A stretch of DNA of 64,000 nt from Azospirillum brasilense (GTDB lineage: Bacteria > Pseudomonadota > Alphaproteobacteria > Azospirillales > Azospirillaceae). Positions 16,856-25,127 of this stretch are shown here, in pieces. Where the stretch lies: NCBI RefSeq assembly GCF_005222205.1, contig NZ_CP032346.1:372001-436000 (forward strand). Reading direction: 5' to 3'. The notes beneath the pieces were generated by a model, which ran no database searches, had not been told where the DNA came from, and was given only the letters and a program-made list of their open reading frames with translations. A program made the translations under genes and the position numbers. Position 1 is the first letter of the stretch. Every line of letters begins with the position of its first letter.

Positions 16856-16858
16856 TAA
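16832..16858. repeat. Right terminal inverted repeat of the IS630 element
   Basis: TCTAAACTGAGCCGAAATCC followed by GCTTTAA is the imperfect inverted complement of the left end. The repeat overlaps the end of the transposase reading frame (stop at 16841). TA at 16856-16857 is the second copy of the target duplication. Confidence 0.75.
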
Positions 16859-17580
16859 GGGAAGGGACAGCGGTCGGCGGTCACCTCGACGAATGAGCGG
16901 GCGCCGGGCGCGAAGGTGAAGCGGTACTCGGTGTTGTCGATCACCACCGTCTGGTGGAGCGGCAGAACGCCCTTGGCGACCGTCTCCTTGCCGCCCATGC
17001 CGGCGATCTTGATGGTCACCGGCTGGGCCGGGTCGAACCAGCTTTCGGCGTTGCCCTGCGCGTTGCGCGAGGACTGGCCCTCGCCGCTGACCGTCACCGC
17101 GCCGTTGTTGAAGCTGGTGCTGCGGTTGCCCGACTTCAGGAGAGGGGTGGCCAGGGCGAATCGCTTGGTTTCCGCCGGCTGGCAGTTGCGCACCGCCTGG
17201 ACCTGGGCGATCACGAAGGCGAGGCGGTTGGGGTCCATGCCGCCCTTCAGCCGTTCCGACACCAGGCCGGCCAGCCGCGCCAGATCGCCCGACGGCACTT
17301 CGCGCTGGAGCCGGCCTTCCAGCTCCGTTGCGCGAGCCTCCGCCGTGCGGGCGGCGTGCTGCATCTGGCTGGCGAGCAGTTCCAGCTCCGCCTTCTGGCG
17401 CGACAGGGTGGAGATCTCTTCCCGCAACGTGACGTCGCGGCCCTTCAACTGCTCGATGCCCATCTGGTAGGCGAACAGACCGACACCGAGGAGAACGGCG
17501 GCGAACAGACCGAACTTCGCGAACCCCGCCCAGAAGCGGCGGCGATAACGGCGTTCGTAGTCGTAGCGTCCCAAGGCCAT
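16855..17580 (-). CDS. Membrane-anchored coiled-coil protein of unknown function
   Basis: 241 residues. A basic N-terminus (MALGRYDYERRYRRRFW) is followed by one membrane segment (FGLFAAVLLGVGLFAYQMG), then a coiled coil of about 60 residues (LREEISTLSRQKAELELLASQ...) and a C-terminal beta-rich domain (VKIAGMGGKETVAKGVLPLHQ, DNTEYRFTFAPGARSFVEV). The topology suggests an inner-membrane protein with a periplasmic body. I do not recognise the family. It lies downstream of lptD on the same strand with a 96-base gap, so a role in envelope assembly is possible but unproven. The stop codon overlaps the right end of the IS630 insertion without changing the protein. Confidence 0.78.
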   Translation of the reverse strand: MALGRYDYERRYRRRFWAGFAKFGLFAAVLLGVGLFAYQMGIEQLKGRDVTLREEISTLSRQKAELELLASQMQHAARTAEARATELEGRLQREVPSGDLARLAGLVSERLKGGMDPNRLAFVIAQVQAVRNCQPAETKRFALATPLLKSGNRSTSFNNGAVTVSGEGQSSRNAQGNAESWFDPAQPVTIKIAGMGGKETVAKGVLPLHQTVVIDNTEYRFTFAPGARSFVEVTADRCPFP

Positions 17581-17676
17581 GTGCAGCAAACCCGAGCGGA
17601 AGAGGAGGGTGCTATGGCTACCCAGATCGGCCGCCCGATGCAACCCCTTGACCTTGGCTGGAGACGCCGCCCCAGA

Positions 17677-20085
17677 TCAGTTGCTGGCCCCGGACGGCCC
17701 GAGGAATCCGGCGCTGATGCCCGGCGTGCGGAACTCGCCGACATTCTTGAACACGAAGCGGAAGAAGATGGTGTTCCCTTCCTGCTCGCCGTTCTGGATG
17801 ACGGTGTAGTCGCGCTGGGCGATGGTTTCGAAGATCAGGCATTCGTCCTGATAGCGGAGCACGCCTGCGCTGGAGCGCGGCCCGGCATCGGGACGGAAGG
17901 CCTGGGAATGGGACACGCCGATCGACCAGTGTTCCGAAAACTGCGACGACACCGAGATGCCTGCCTGCTCCACCTCGTTCCGTTCGACGACGTAGGGATT
18001 TTCCGTCTGGTCGACATAGGTGTAGGTGCCGGCAACGCGCAGCAGCGGCACGCCGGCCGATGCGTTGACCGAGTGTCGGCGCGGCTTCAGCGTGTCATGG
18101 TCGATGCGGAAGCCGTAATTCACATCCAGCCAGTCCGCCGGGCGGAGGTCGAGGCGGCCGACGTAATCCGACGACTTCTTGTCGAGGCCCGACCCACCGC
18201 GGAAATTCTCCGTGTCGTCGGCGCGGAAGCTCTGGCCGACGAACAGGCTGGCCGACCCGGTCTTGTAGCCCTGGAACGTCGTGCGCAGGCCGTAGGTGGC
18301 GCGCAGGCCGCCGTCCAGCCGGTCGATGCCGGTGAAGCGGTTGGGCATCAGCAGGTTGACCTCGTCGAACTCGACGTCGAGGCTGTCCTCGTTCGGGAAA
18401 GCCGGATCATTGTCCACCTTCGGCGACACGCTGACCTGCCCGATGGGCTCGATGGTCTGGAAACTGCTCTCCCCATAGCGGACGAAGGGGTAGCGGACCG
18501 TGGTCGTGGCCTGCGGGAAGAAGCGCAGGCGCTGAACACTGTCGTTGCCGCCGGTTCCGGCCGGGTCGTTCGGATCGAACCGCTGGGCGGTGTAGCCGGC
18601 CAGCAGGACGCTGCCTTCGATGGTGGTGACGAAACCCAGGTTGGAATAGATGTCCCGCTGCCAGCCGGGCTGCATGGCCAGCCGCTGGGTGTCGGGGCCG
18701 CCGCTGCCCGGCCGGGCAATCGCCAGCAGGCTGCTGTCCAGGGACCAGCGCCCGCCCAGCAGACTTCCCGGCTCACCCAACGCGTTGTAGCGCGCTTCGG
18801 GAAGGACGTAGGGCTCCTGGACCGGGTTGCCCCAGCGCAGATCCTGGAAGGCGTAGGCGTTGACCGCGGCGTAGTTGCGCCCGTTGAAGCCTTCGACGAA
18901 GGCGCGGCTGGTCAGCACCTCGTCGCGGATGTTGAAGTAGCGGCGCAGATACAGCTCGTCGCTGGCCCGCTTCAGGTTGAAGCCCCAGCGCCACGTCTCG
19001 TCGATGTCGAACAGGCCGCTGGCGAAGGCATGGCCACGCCACCGGCGGTCGTCGGCGCCCTTCAGCGTGCCGTTGGGGATCTCACCCTGCGTTCCCGACA
19101 CATCGAGCTGCAGCCGTCCGTTTTCGAAGCGCTTGCGGTACTGCGCGCCCAGGAAGAGTCCCTGTTCGGAGTAGCCGCCGACGTCGAAGGTCGCATCCTG
19201 GTCCGGTGCGATGTCCCAATAGTAATGGGAGATGGCCCCGAAACCGAGATTCGAGTTGTTCCGGAAGCTGGGCGTCAGGAAGCCGGAGCGCCGGTCGACC
19301 GTCGGGTCGGGGTGGGACAGGTAGGGCGTGTAGAAGAACGGAACGCCGAACATCTCCATCACGGCGTCGCGGTAGCGGACCTCGTGATCCTCGTTGTCCT
19401 GCACCACGCGGGCGGCACGAATCTGCCAGATCGGCGCACGGGTCGGATCGGTCTGGCAGAGTTCGCAGGGGCTGTAGACGGCGCGATTCAGGCGGATCAG
19501 CCGCCCGCCGCGCCGCTCGCCCTCGGTGCCGGCCATGCGGCTGTTGTCGGTCATCAGCACGCGGACGTTCTCGACGAACGCGTCGCGCATGTCGTCGGTC
19601 AGTTCCGCGTAGTTCGAGAACAGGATGTCGCCCGAAGGCTCGACCAGACGGACGTTGCCGGAGGCGATGACCACCTTGGTCTTCTGGTTGTAAGTGATCG
19701 TGTCGGCGTGGACCGTCCGCGCGCCCTGCGACAGCTCGACGTTGCCCGACGCCGTCACGAGGCTGTTCGCCTCGTCGAAGGTGACCGTGTCCGCTCCCAG
19801 AAGGACCGGGGGGTCCTGCGGCCTTCCGTTGGACGGGCCCGGCGTTGGAACCACCACTTCGAGCCGTCCGCCCTGGTCCGCCCCGGCGGGCGGCGCGGCG
19901 TCCGCCTGCGCTGCCGGAGGGGGGGGCTGCTGCGCATCGGCCAGATCGGCCAGGACGACGCCGCAGGCGGCCATCAGGGCGACGATGCCGGATCGCAGGA
20001 CCAGCGACCGGCGGTCCAACGGGCGGTGCATCTTCGGGCTGGTGGCGCGGGCGCGCCGGGCATGTCGGGACGGGAGCTGGGACAT
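17677..20085 (-). CDS. lptD: LPS-assembly outer-membrane protein LptD
   Basis: 802 residues. After a signal region (LVLRSGIVALMAACGVVLADLADA) comes an OstA/LptA-like jellyroll domain: PVLLGADTVTFDEANSLVTA, GNVELSQGARTVHADTITYN, VVIASGNVRLVEPSGDILF. Next is the alphaproteobacterial LptD segment YSPCELCQTDPTRAPIWQI and a C-terminal beta-barrel with alternating aromatic strands, ending FRTPGISAGFLGPSG. LptD with LptE inserts lipopolysaccharide into the outer leaflet. ATG 20085 begins MSQLPSRHARRARATS; the long, basic pre-signal stretch leaves some doubt about the start. No surA or pdxA gene follows, unlike many relatives. Confidence 0.93.
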   Translation of the reverse strand: MSQLPSRHARRARATSPKMHRPLDRRSLVLRSGIVALMAACGVVLADLADAQQPPPPAAQADAAPPAGADQGGRLEVVVPTPGPSNGRPQDPPVLLGADTVTFDEANSLVTASGNVELSQGARTVHADTITYNQKTKVVIASGNVRLVEPSGDILFSNYAELTDDMRDAFVENVRVLMTDNSRMAGTEGERRGGRLIRLNRAVYSPCELCQTDPTRAPIWQIRAARVVQDNEDHEVRYRDAVMEMFGVPFFYTPYLSHPDPTVDRRSGFLTPSFRNNSNLGFGAISHYYWDIAPDQDATFDVGGYSEQGLFLGAQYRKRFENGRLQLDVSGTQGEIPNGTLKGADDRRWRGHAFASGLFDIDETWRWGFNLKRASDELYLRRYFNIRDEVLTSRAFVEGFNGRNYAAVNAYAFQDLRWGNPVQEPYVLPEARYNALGEPGSLLGGRWSLDSSLLAIARPGSGGPDTQRLAMQPGWQRDIYSNLGFVTTIEGSVLLAGYTAQRFDPNDPAGTGGNDSVQRLRFFPQATTTVRYPFVRYGESSFQTIEPIGQVSVSPKVDNDPAFPNEDSLDVEFDEVNLLMPNRFTGIDRLDGGLRATYGLRTTFQGYKTGSASLFVGQSFRADDTENFRGGSGLDKKSSDYVGRLDLRPADWLDVNYGFRIDHDTLKPRRHSVNASAGVPLLRVAGTYTYVDQTENPYVVERNEVEQAGISVSSQFSEHWSIGVSHSQAFRPDAGPRSSAGVLRYQDECLIFETIAQRDYTVIQNGEQEGNTIFFRFVFKNVGEFRTPGISAGFLGPSGASN

Positions 20086-20180
20086 GCGGAACGTTTGAGG
20101 TAACCAACCGGCCAAGTCAACGGTTTCGCGGCATGTTTCGCGAATTGTCCGACGTCTGTTGCCGGCCGGGCGAGTCATGA

Positions 20181-20216
20181 AAAAAGGGACCGCCCGCAAC
20201 CGGCGGACGGTCCCTT
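20181..20216 (-). terminator. Intrinsic terminator of the rhlE/Lrp-domain transcript
   Basis: Read on the minus strand, AAGGGACCG and CGGTCCCTT form a perfect 9-bp stem (20184-20216), followed by a T-run. It lies 42 bases beyond the stop codon of the Lrp-domain gene and separates that transcript from lptD. Confidence 0.85.
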
Positions 20217-20257
20217 GTACAAGCCTTTTCCGAAGCGGTCCGACCGCCCTCCGACCC

Positions 20258-20500
20258 TCAGGCAAACGCCTTGTAGGCGATGAGGGTGAAGGTGTCGCGC
20301 ACCCCGGTCAGGGTCTGGATGTTTTCGGTCACGAATCGGCCGATGTCCAGATCCTGGGGCAGATAACACTTCATCAGCAGATCGTACTGGCCGGAGATGG
20401 AGTGCACCTCCGACACCTGCTCGATGTCCTGAACGGCCTGATCGGCCACCTGATAGGCCTTGCCCAGCTCGCATTTGACCATGACGAAGATGGTCTGCAT
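20258..20500 (-). CDS. Stand-alone Lrp/AsnC ligand-binding (RAM) domain protein
   Basis: 80 residues forming a complete AsnC/Lrp C-terminal domain (QTIFVMVKCELGKAYQVAD, VSEVHSISGQYDLLMKCYLP, LTGVRDTFTLIAYKAF) with no DNA-binding helix-turn-helix. Such single-domain proteins assemble as oligomers and bind amino acids or modify full-length Lrp relatives; the ligand is unknown. The start ATG at 20500 is only five bases after the helicase stop codon, and a strong terminator follows, so the two genes form one operon. The protein is intact rather than a truncated regulator: there is no room for, or trace of, an N-terminal domain. Confidence 0.9.
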   Translation of the reverse strand: MQTIFVMVKCELGKAYQVADQAVQDIEQVSEVHSISGQYDLLMKCYLPQDLDIGRFVTENIQTLTGVRDTFTLIAYKAFA

Positions 20501-20505
20501 GGCGG

Positions 20506-22068
20506 TCAGCCCTCCTGCGAGGATTGCTCGGCGGGTTCGGCCGGGGCCGGGCGCCGCGCGGAGCGGAGCATGAAGGCCGGCATGTGGTCGCCGAAGCCGA
20601 TCACGGGTGTGTCGTCCTCGTCCTCGTCGCGGCGGCGGCGGCGATCGCGGTCACGATCCCGACGCGGTTCCTGCCGGCGGCTCTCGGCGGCGGCCAGCGA
20701 TTCGCGCGGCTGGCGCTCCTCACGGGGCTGCCGGTCCTCGCGCACCGGACGTTCGTCGCGGCTGGGCCGCTCCTCGCGCGGTTGACGATCGTCGCGGGCC
20801 TGACGCTCCTCACGGGGCGCCCGTTCCTCGCGGTCAGGGCGTTCGGCGCGCTCGCCACGCGGCGCGCGGTCGCCGCGTTCCTTGTCCTTGCCACGGCCAC
20901 GGCTGCGGCCACGGCGCGCCTCGTCCTCGCTGAGGAACTCGGCCGACTCGAGGCCGTCAATGGCGATCAACGGAATCTCCCGCTTGATGAGACGGCCGAT
21001 GGCCGAAACCTGCTTGCCGTCCAGCGGGCTGGCGAGCGTGAAGGCGCGTCCCGAGCGACCGGCCCGGCCGGTGCGTCCGATGCGGTGGACATAATCTTCG
21101 GCGCTGATCGGCACGTCGAAATTGAAGACGTGGCTGAGCCCCTGCACATCGAGGCCGCGCGCCGCCACGTCGGAGCAGACGAGCAGCGTGATCTCGCCCT
21201 TCTTGAAGGCCTCCAGCGTCTCCATCCGCTTCGACTGCACCATGTCGCCGTGCAGCGCGCCGGCGTTGAAGCCGTGGCTCTCCAGCGACTTCTGCAGGAT
21301 GGCGACGTCGCGCTTGCGGTTGCAGAAGATGAAGGCGTTCTTGACGTCCTCGGTGCGCAGCAGGTGGCGCAGCGCCTTGCGCTTGTCCTCCTCGTGCACC
21401 AGCACCATGGCCTGGGTCACCGTCTCCGACGGGGAGGCGGGCGGGGCGACGGTCACTTCCTTCGGGTTCGACAGGAAGGCGTCGGCCAGACGGCGGATCT
21501 CCGGCGGCATGGTGGCGGAGAAGAACAGCGTCTGCCGCAGCTTGGGCAGCTTGCTGACGATCCGCTCGATGTCCGGGATGAAGCCCATGTCGAGCATCCG
21601 GTCCGCCTCGTCGATGACGAAGACCTTGATGTCGTTGAGCATGATGTTGCCGCGCTCGAACAGGTCGATCAGACGGCCCGGCGTCGCGATCAGCACGTCC
21701 ACCCCGCGGTCCAGCCGCTTCACCTGCTCGGTGAAGGTCTCGCCGCCGATCAGGAGCGCCATGCTGAGCTTGTGGTGCTTGCCGTAGGTCTCGAAGCTCT
21801 CGGCGACCTGCGCCGCCAGCTCACGAGTCGGCTCCAGGATGAGCGACCGGGGCATGCGCGCCCGCGCCCGGCCCGACGCCAGGATGCTGATCATCGGCAA
21901 GGTGAAGCTGGCCGTCTTCCCGGTGCCGGTTTGCGCGCAGCCGAGCACGTCGCGGCCTTGCAGGACCCAGGGAATGGCCTGTTCCTGAATTGGCGTCGGC
22001 TGGGTGTAACCCTTGTCCTCGATTGCCCGCAGGACGTCAGGTCCAAGCCCAAGTTCCGAAAAGAGCAT
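20506..22068 (-). CDS. rhlE: DEAD-box RNA helicase, RhlE type
   Basis: 520 residues. Helicase core motifs in order: Q motif GYTQPTPIQEQAIP, Walker A AQTGTGKT, PTRELA, TPGR, DEAD (VIDEADRMLDMGF), SAT, and C-terminal domain motifs ARGLDVQGL and HRIGRTGRAGR. The core ends near residue 370. The last ~140 residues are a highly charged tail rich in Arg, Glu, Asp and Pro with repeated RxxREER-like units, likely an RNA-binding disordered extension. It unwinds RNA duplexes in ribosome assembly or mRNA turnover. ATG 22068 begins MLFSELGLG, where homology begins. A strong sigma-70-type promoter lies about 70-90 bases upstream. Confidence 0.94.
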   Translation of the reverse strand: MLFSELGLGPDVLRAIEDKGYTQPTPIQEQAIPWVLQGRDVLGCAQTGTGKTASFTLPMISILASGRARARMPRSLILEPTRELAAQVAESFETYGKHHKLSMALLIGGETFTEQVKRLDRGVDVLIATPGRLIDLFERGNIMLNDIKVFVIDEADRMLDMGFIPDIERIVSKLPKLRQTLFFSATMPPEIRRLADAFLSNPKEVTVAPPASPSETVTQAMVLVHEEDKRKALRHLLRTEDVKNAFIFCNRKRDVAILQKSLESHGFNAGALHGDMVQSKRMETLEAFKKGEITLLVCSDVAARGLDVQGLSHVFNFDVPISAEDYVHRIGRTGRAGRSGRAFTLASPLDGKQVSAIGRLIKREIPLIAIDGLESAEFLSEDEARRGRSRGRGKDKERGDRAPRGERAERPDREERAPREERQARDDRQPREERPSRDERPVREDRQPREERQPRESLAAAESRRQEPRRDRDRDRRRRRDEDEDDTPVIGFGDHMPAFMLRSARRPAPAEPAEQSSQEG

Positions 22069-22133
22069 CCAACCTGTTTCTGTCTGGAGTGCGAAAATCG
22101 TGCCGATACGGCCCGACGAGTAGATGGTGCGGC

Positions 22134-22161
22134 AGAATATGAAGTCAAAGGGCGCTGTCAA
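22134..22161 (-). promoter_or_regulatory. Sigma-70-type promoter of the helicase operon
   Basis: On the minus strand, TTGACA (22156-22161) and TATTCT (22134-22139) are separated by 16 bases. This is a near-consensus promoter and predicts a leader of about 60 bases before the helicase ATG at 22068. Confidence 0.7.
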
Positions 22162-22345
22162 TAGACCTTGTGATGAAATCGCGCAACGCGCCGCTCCGGA
22201 TGGGCCGCTTGGCGGGCCGCGTCCGCTCGGCTAGGCTGTGAAAAGGCCGCGAAAACCGCGGAAATCCGGGGTCCGTGGCGGCTTGCAGGCCGGTTTCGGC
22301 CTTTTCCTCCGCCCGGACCGGACCAAGAAAAAAGGCACCCCTCCG

Positions 22346-22888
22346 ATGCTACTGTCCTCCGCAAGTTCCGTCCTGGTGGTGGTCGATATCCAGGAGAAAC
22401 TGATGCCGGCCATCGCCGAGTCCGCGCGGGTGGAGCGCAACGCGGCCACACTGCTGAAGGCCGCCGCCTTGCTCGGCGTGCCGGCCTTCGCCACCGAACA
22501 GTATCCCAAAGGCCTCGGCCCGACCGCCGCATCCCTGCGCGCCTTGCTGCCGCCGGACGGGGTGGTGGAGAAGATCAGCTTCTCCGCCGCGCGGGAGCCG
22601 GCCTTTTTGGAACGGCTGGACCGGCTCGGCCGCCGGCAGGTCGTTCTGGCCGGGTCGGAGGCCCATGTCTGCGTGATGCAGACGGCGCTCTCGCTGGTCG
22701 GTCTGGGGTACGAGGTGGTGCTGGTGGCGGACGCCGTGTCCTCCCGCACCCCGGCCAACGCGGAGCTTGGCATCGCCCGCATGCGCGCCGCCGGGGCGAC
22801 CGTCGTGAGCACGGAGATGGTCCTGTTCGAATGGATGGAGCGCTCCGACATTCCCGCCTTCAAGGCGGTGCTGGACTTGATCCGCTGA
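22346..22888 (+). CDS. Isochorismatase-family cysteine hydrolase
   Basis: 180 residues, the usual size for the nicotinamidase/isochorismatase-like fold. The catalytic-type triad is visible: Asp14 in VLVVVDIQEKLMP, Lys76 in GVVEKISFSA, and Cys109 in GSEAHVCVMQTAL. Family members cleave amides or vinyl ethers; the sequence does not fix the substrate. It most resembles the small YcaC-like or hydrolase-2 subgroup rather than true nicotinamidases. The gene is divergent from the helicase and followed after 50 bases by an alpha/beta hydrolase gene on the same strand, likely in one transcript. Confidence 0.9.
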   Translation: MLLSSASSVLVVVDIQEKLMPAIAESARVERNAATLLKAAALLGVPAFATEQYPKGLGPTAASLRALLPPDGVVEKISFSAAREPAFLERLDRLGRRQVVLAGSEAHVCVMQTALSLVGLGYEVVLVADAVSSRTPANAELGIARMRAAGATVVSTEMVLFEWMERSDIPAFKAVLDLIR

Positions 22889-22938
22889 TCCGGACCGGAG
22901 AACCAGAACAACAAAGCCAGACCAGGAGAGGAAGAGTG

Positions 22939-23643
22939 ATGAGCGACCGGATTCCCCTGATCCTGCTGCCCGGCATGCCGCTGGACGCGGCGCTGTGGGA
23001 GCACCAGACCAACCATCTGGCCGATGTGGCGGAGCCGACGGTCGGCGACCTGACCGGCCAGGACTCCATGTCGGCCCTCGCCGCCGCCGTGCTGGCGCGG
23101 GCGCCCGAGCGGTTCGCCCTTGCCGGACTGTCGATGGGCGGCTACGTCGCCTTCGAGATTTTGCGGCAGGCGCCGCAGCGCGTGGCGAAGCTCGCCCTGC
23201 TCGACACCAGCGCCCGCCCCGACACGCCGGAGCAGACGGCCACCCGCCAGGACGCCGTTCGTCTGGTGGGGCAGGGGCGGCTGCGGCAGGTGGTGGCCGC
23301 CGGCATGCCGCGCCTCGTCCATCCCGACCGCAGCGGCGAGGCCGCCTTGGTCGACTCGGTGCAGGCCCAGGCCCAGCGGGTCGGGGCGGACGGCTACATC
23401 CGGGAGCAGACCGCCATCATGAACCGTCCGGACAGCCGCCCCGGGCTGGGGGCCATCGCCTGCCCGACGCTGGTGCTGTGCGGGCGGCAGGACGCCATCA
23501 CGCCCCCCGCGCTGCACGAGGAGATGGCCGAGGGCATCCCCGGCGCCCGCCTCGCCCTGATCGAGGATTGCGGTCATCTGTCGGCCATGGAACAGCCGCA
23601 GGCGGTCACCGCCCTGCTGCGCCAGTGGCTTCTCTACGCCTGA
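22939..23643 (+). CDS. Alpha/beta-fold hydrolase
   Basis: 234 residues with a nucleophile elbow GLSMGG (Ser65), an acid in CGRQDAITP and a His in EDCGHLSAMEQP, the complete catalytic triad of the superfamily. The oxyanion region is LLPGMPLDAALW near the N-terminus. No signal peptide, so it is cytoplasmic. Substrate cannot be assigned; it is of the MhpC/BioH-like size class. AGGAGAGGAAGAG gives a strong ribosome site for ATG 22939; a GTG one codon earlier is possible. Confidence 0.92.
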   Translation: MSDRIPLILLPGMPLDAALWEHQTNHLADVAEPTVGDLTGQDSMSALAAAVLARAPERFALAGLSMGGYVAFEILRQAPQRVAKLALLDTSARPDTPEQTATRQDAVRLVGQGRLRQVVAAGMPRLVHPDRSGEAALVDSVQAQAQRVGADGYIREQTAIMNRPDSRPGLGAIACPTLVLCGRQDAITPPALHEEMAEGIPGARLALIEDCGHLSAMEQPQAVTALLRQWLLYA

Positions 23644-23658
23644 ACGTCGTTCTCCGCC

Positions 23659-24216
23659 TCAGCAGTCAGGACCCCCGCTGCAACCGTCCAGGTCGGCGCG
23701 GCGGGCGGGAAAAAGGGCAAAGGTCATATCGCTGATGAGCGACCGGAAATCCGGGTCGTTCGGTCCCTGCGGACGGTCGAGCCAGCCGGTCGCCGAGGAC
23801 AGCGCTCCGCCGCCCCGGCAGAAGGCGCCCTGGACCACGATGGGACCGCCGGGCGGGCTGGTGCGCAGGGGCTGGCCGCTGCACAGGTACGAGTTCAGCG
23901 TCGTCTCTGCGGGGTTGAAGGCCAGGACGACCCGGTAGTCGGGCCGCGCCGTCTGGTTCGGCGTGGTGGTGAAGTTGGTGCGCACGCCGGAGATGCGGTT
24001 CTGCATGTTGGCGGTCACCAGCGGCCCGAAGGTCTGCGGGTCCATGCCGAACGGATTGCCGTGGATCACCACGCGCAGGTCGCGGTTTGAGGCGGCGTAG
24101 GACACCTCGCTCAGCGTGTAGGCGGGGACGGGCAGGTCGGCCACCACGCGTTCGTTGGTGCAGGCCGCCGCCATCGCGCAGAGGGCGAGAACACCGGCAC
24201 GGGACAGGAAGGTCAT
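23659..24216 (-). CDS. Exported protein of unknown function, possible lipoprotein
   Basis: 185 residues. The N-terminus MTFLSRAGVLALCAMAAACTNERVV is a signal sequence ending in a cysteine, but the lipobox (AAAC) is weak, so lipidation is uncertain. The mature part has recognisable but unnamed conserved-looking features (RDLRVVIHGNPFGMDPQTF, PDYRVVLAFNPAETTLNSY, DPDFRSLISDMTFALFP) and ends in a Cys-rich tail (GCSGGPDC). No family is recognised. It converges on the alpha/beta hydrolase with a 15-base gap. The ATG at 24216 is chosen because it places the signal peptide correctly. Confidence 0.75.
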   Translation of the reverse strand: MTFLSRAGVLALCAMAAACTNERVVADLPVPAYTLSEVSYAASNRDLRVVIHGNPFGMDPQTFGPLVTANMQNRISGVRTNFTTTPNQTARPDYRVVLAFNPAETTLNSYLCSGQPLRTSPPGGPIVVQGAFCRGGGALSSATGWLDRPQGPNDPDFRSLISDMTFALFPARRADLDGCSGGPDC

Positions 24217-24307
24217 GGCTCGCCTGGGCTGCTGAGTGGTCAGGGGAAACAATCATGGGGTGCCGCTGGACCGGCGGCAAGCTCGCGTCCCCCGGAAGAG
24301 CCGCCGC

Positions 24308-25087
24308 TCAGCCGACCGCGTGTCCCGGCAAGGGCCAATCGGCGCGCAGCCAGTTCCGTGCGGCGCGCTCGATCAGGTCCGGATAGGTGACGATCTCCGC
24401 CGGGCCGATCAGTGGCAGGTCCATGTCCGCGACGATGCGGGTGACCGAGGCGGCGTCCAGAGGCAGGCCGAGCTGGCGGGCGCGATGGGCGATGTCCATC
24501 TCCTGGCCCCAGTAGTAGACCCGGGCGGCACCGGTGTTGTCCCGCATGCGGCGCACCTGCTCCAGCCGGTCGTCGCCGTAGAGCGGCTGCCAGATGTCGG
24601 CCATCAGGGTGTCCGCCGGCTCGTCGGACCTGTGGGCGAGAGCGTCGCCCTGGATCACCGTCACCTTGGCGGCGGCCTCGGGCGGGAGCTGGCCGAACAC
24701 GTCCATGGTGGCGTTCACCGCGATCACCTCGGGATCGAGTTCCACCACGGTGACGTGCGTGACCTCGGGCCGCAGGGCGGCGTTGGCGGCGGCCCAGCCC
24801 ATGCCGAGCCCCATGGCCACCGTGTACCCCGTCGCGAAACGGCAGCCGATCTCCTGACTTTCGATCTCCATCGGGGTCATCGACATCCAGGTGCGCGACG
24901 CTGGACCGTCATGGCGGATCAGCCCGGCCATATCGGTGACCAGCATCGCCTCGCTCCAATAGCCCTTGCAGATCAGCATCGGGGCGAGCAGAAGCTCCCA
25001 ACGTTCCCCCTTCCACGGGCGGTAGGTCGGGCGGAACAGGTCCGTCTGGAACAGGGTGAGCGGCGTGCTCATGCGGGCGGAGTCCAT
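24308..25087 (-). CDS. Spermidine-synthase-like / SAM-binding-fold protein
   Basis: 259 residues. The middle carries a Rossmann-type nucleotide pattern, VAMGLGMGWAAANAAL followed by VTVVELDPEVI, then VTVIQGDALAH and LMADIWQPLYGDD, the order seen in spermidine-synthase-like methyltransferase folds. No catalytic Asp pair of true polyamine synthases is certain, so the activity is open. Two starts are possible, 25087 and 25072 (MSTPLTLFQTDLF). A perfect dyad lies three bases upstream of the first ATG, suggesting repression at the promoter or ribosome site. It lies downstream of parE on the same strand but 40 bases beyond parE's stop codon. Confidence 0.75.
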   Translation of the reverse strand: MDSARMSTPLTLFQTDLFRPTYRPWKGERWELLLAPMLICKGYWSEAMLVTDMAGLIRHDGPASRTWMSMTPMEIESQEIGCRFATGYTVAMGLGMGWAAANAALRPEVTHVTVVELDPEVIAVNATMDVFGQLPPEAAAKVTVIQGDALAHRSDEPADTLMADIWQPLYGDDRLEQVRRMRDNTGAARVYYWGQEMDIAHRARQLGLPLDAASVTRIVADMDLPLIGPAEIVTYPDLIERAARNWLRADWPLPGHAVG

Positions 25088-25090
25088 GCA

Positions 25091-25108
25091 GTTGGTTTGT
25101 ACACCAAC
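25091..25108 (-). promoter_or_regulatory. Dyad immediately upstream of the spermidine-synthase-like gene
   Basis: GTTGGTTTGTACACCAAC is a 6+6-base inverted repeat (GTTGGT / ACCAAC) with a 6-base centre. Its edge is three bases from the start codon at 25087. It could be an operator or an mRNA hairpin that hides the ribosome site. Confidence 0.5.
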
Positions 25109-25127
25109 GAGCGTAGCGCGCCGCGGC

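Noticed and set aside
20258..20500. Truncated Lrp regulator
   Set aside because: The ligand domain is complete with its own start and the upstream five bases belong to the helicase stop region, so it is a natural single-domain protein.
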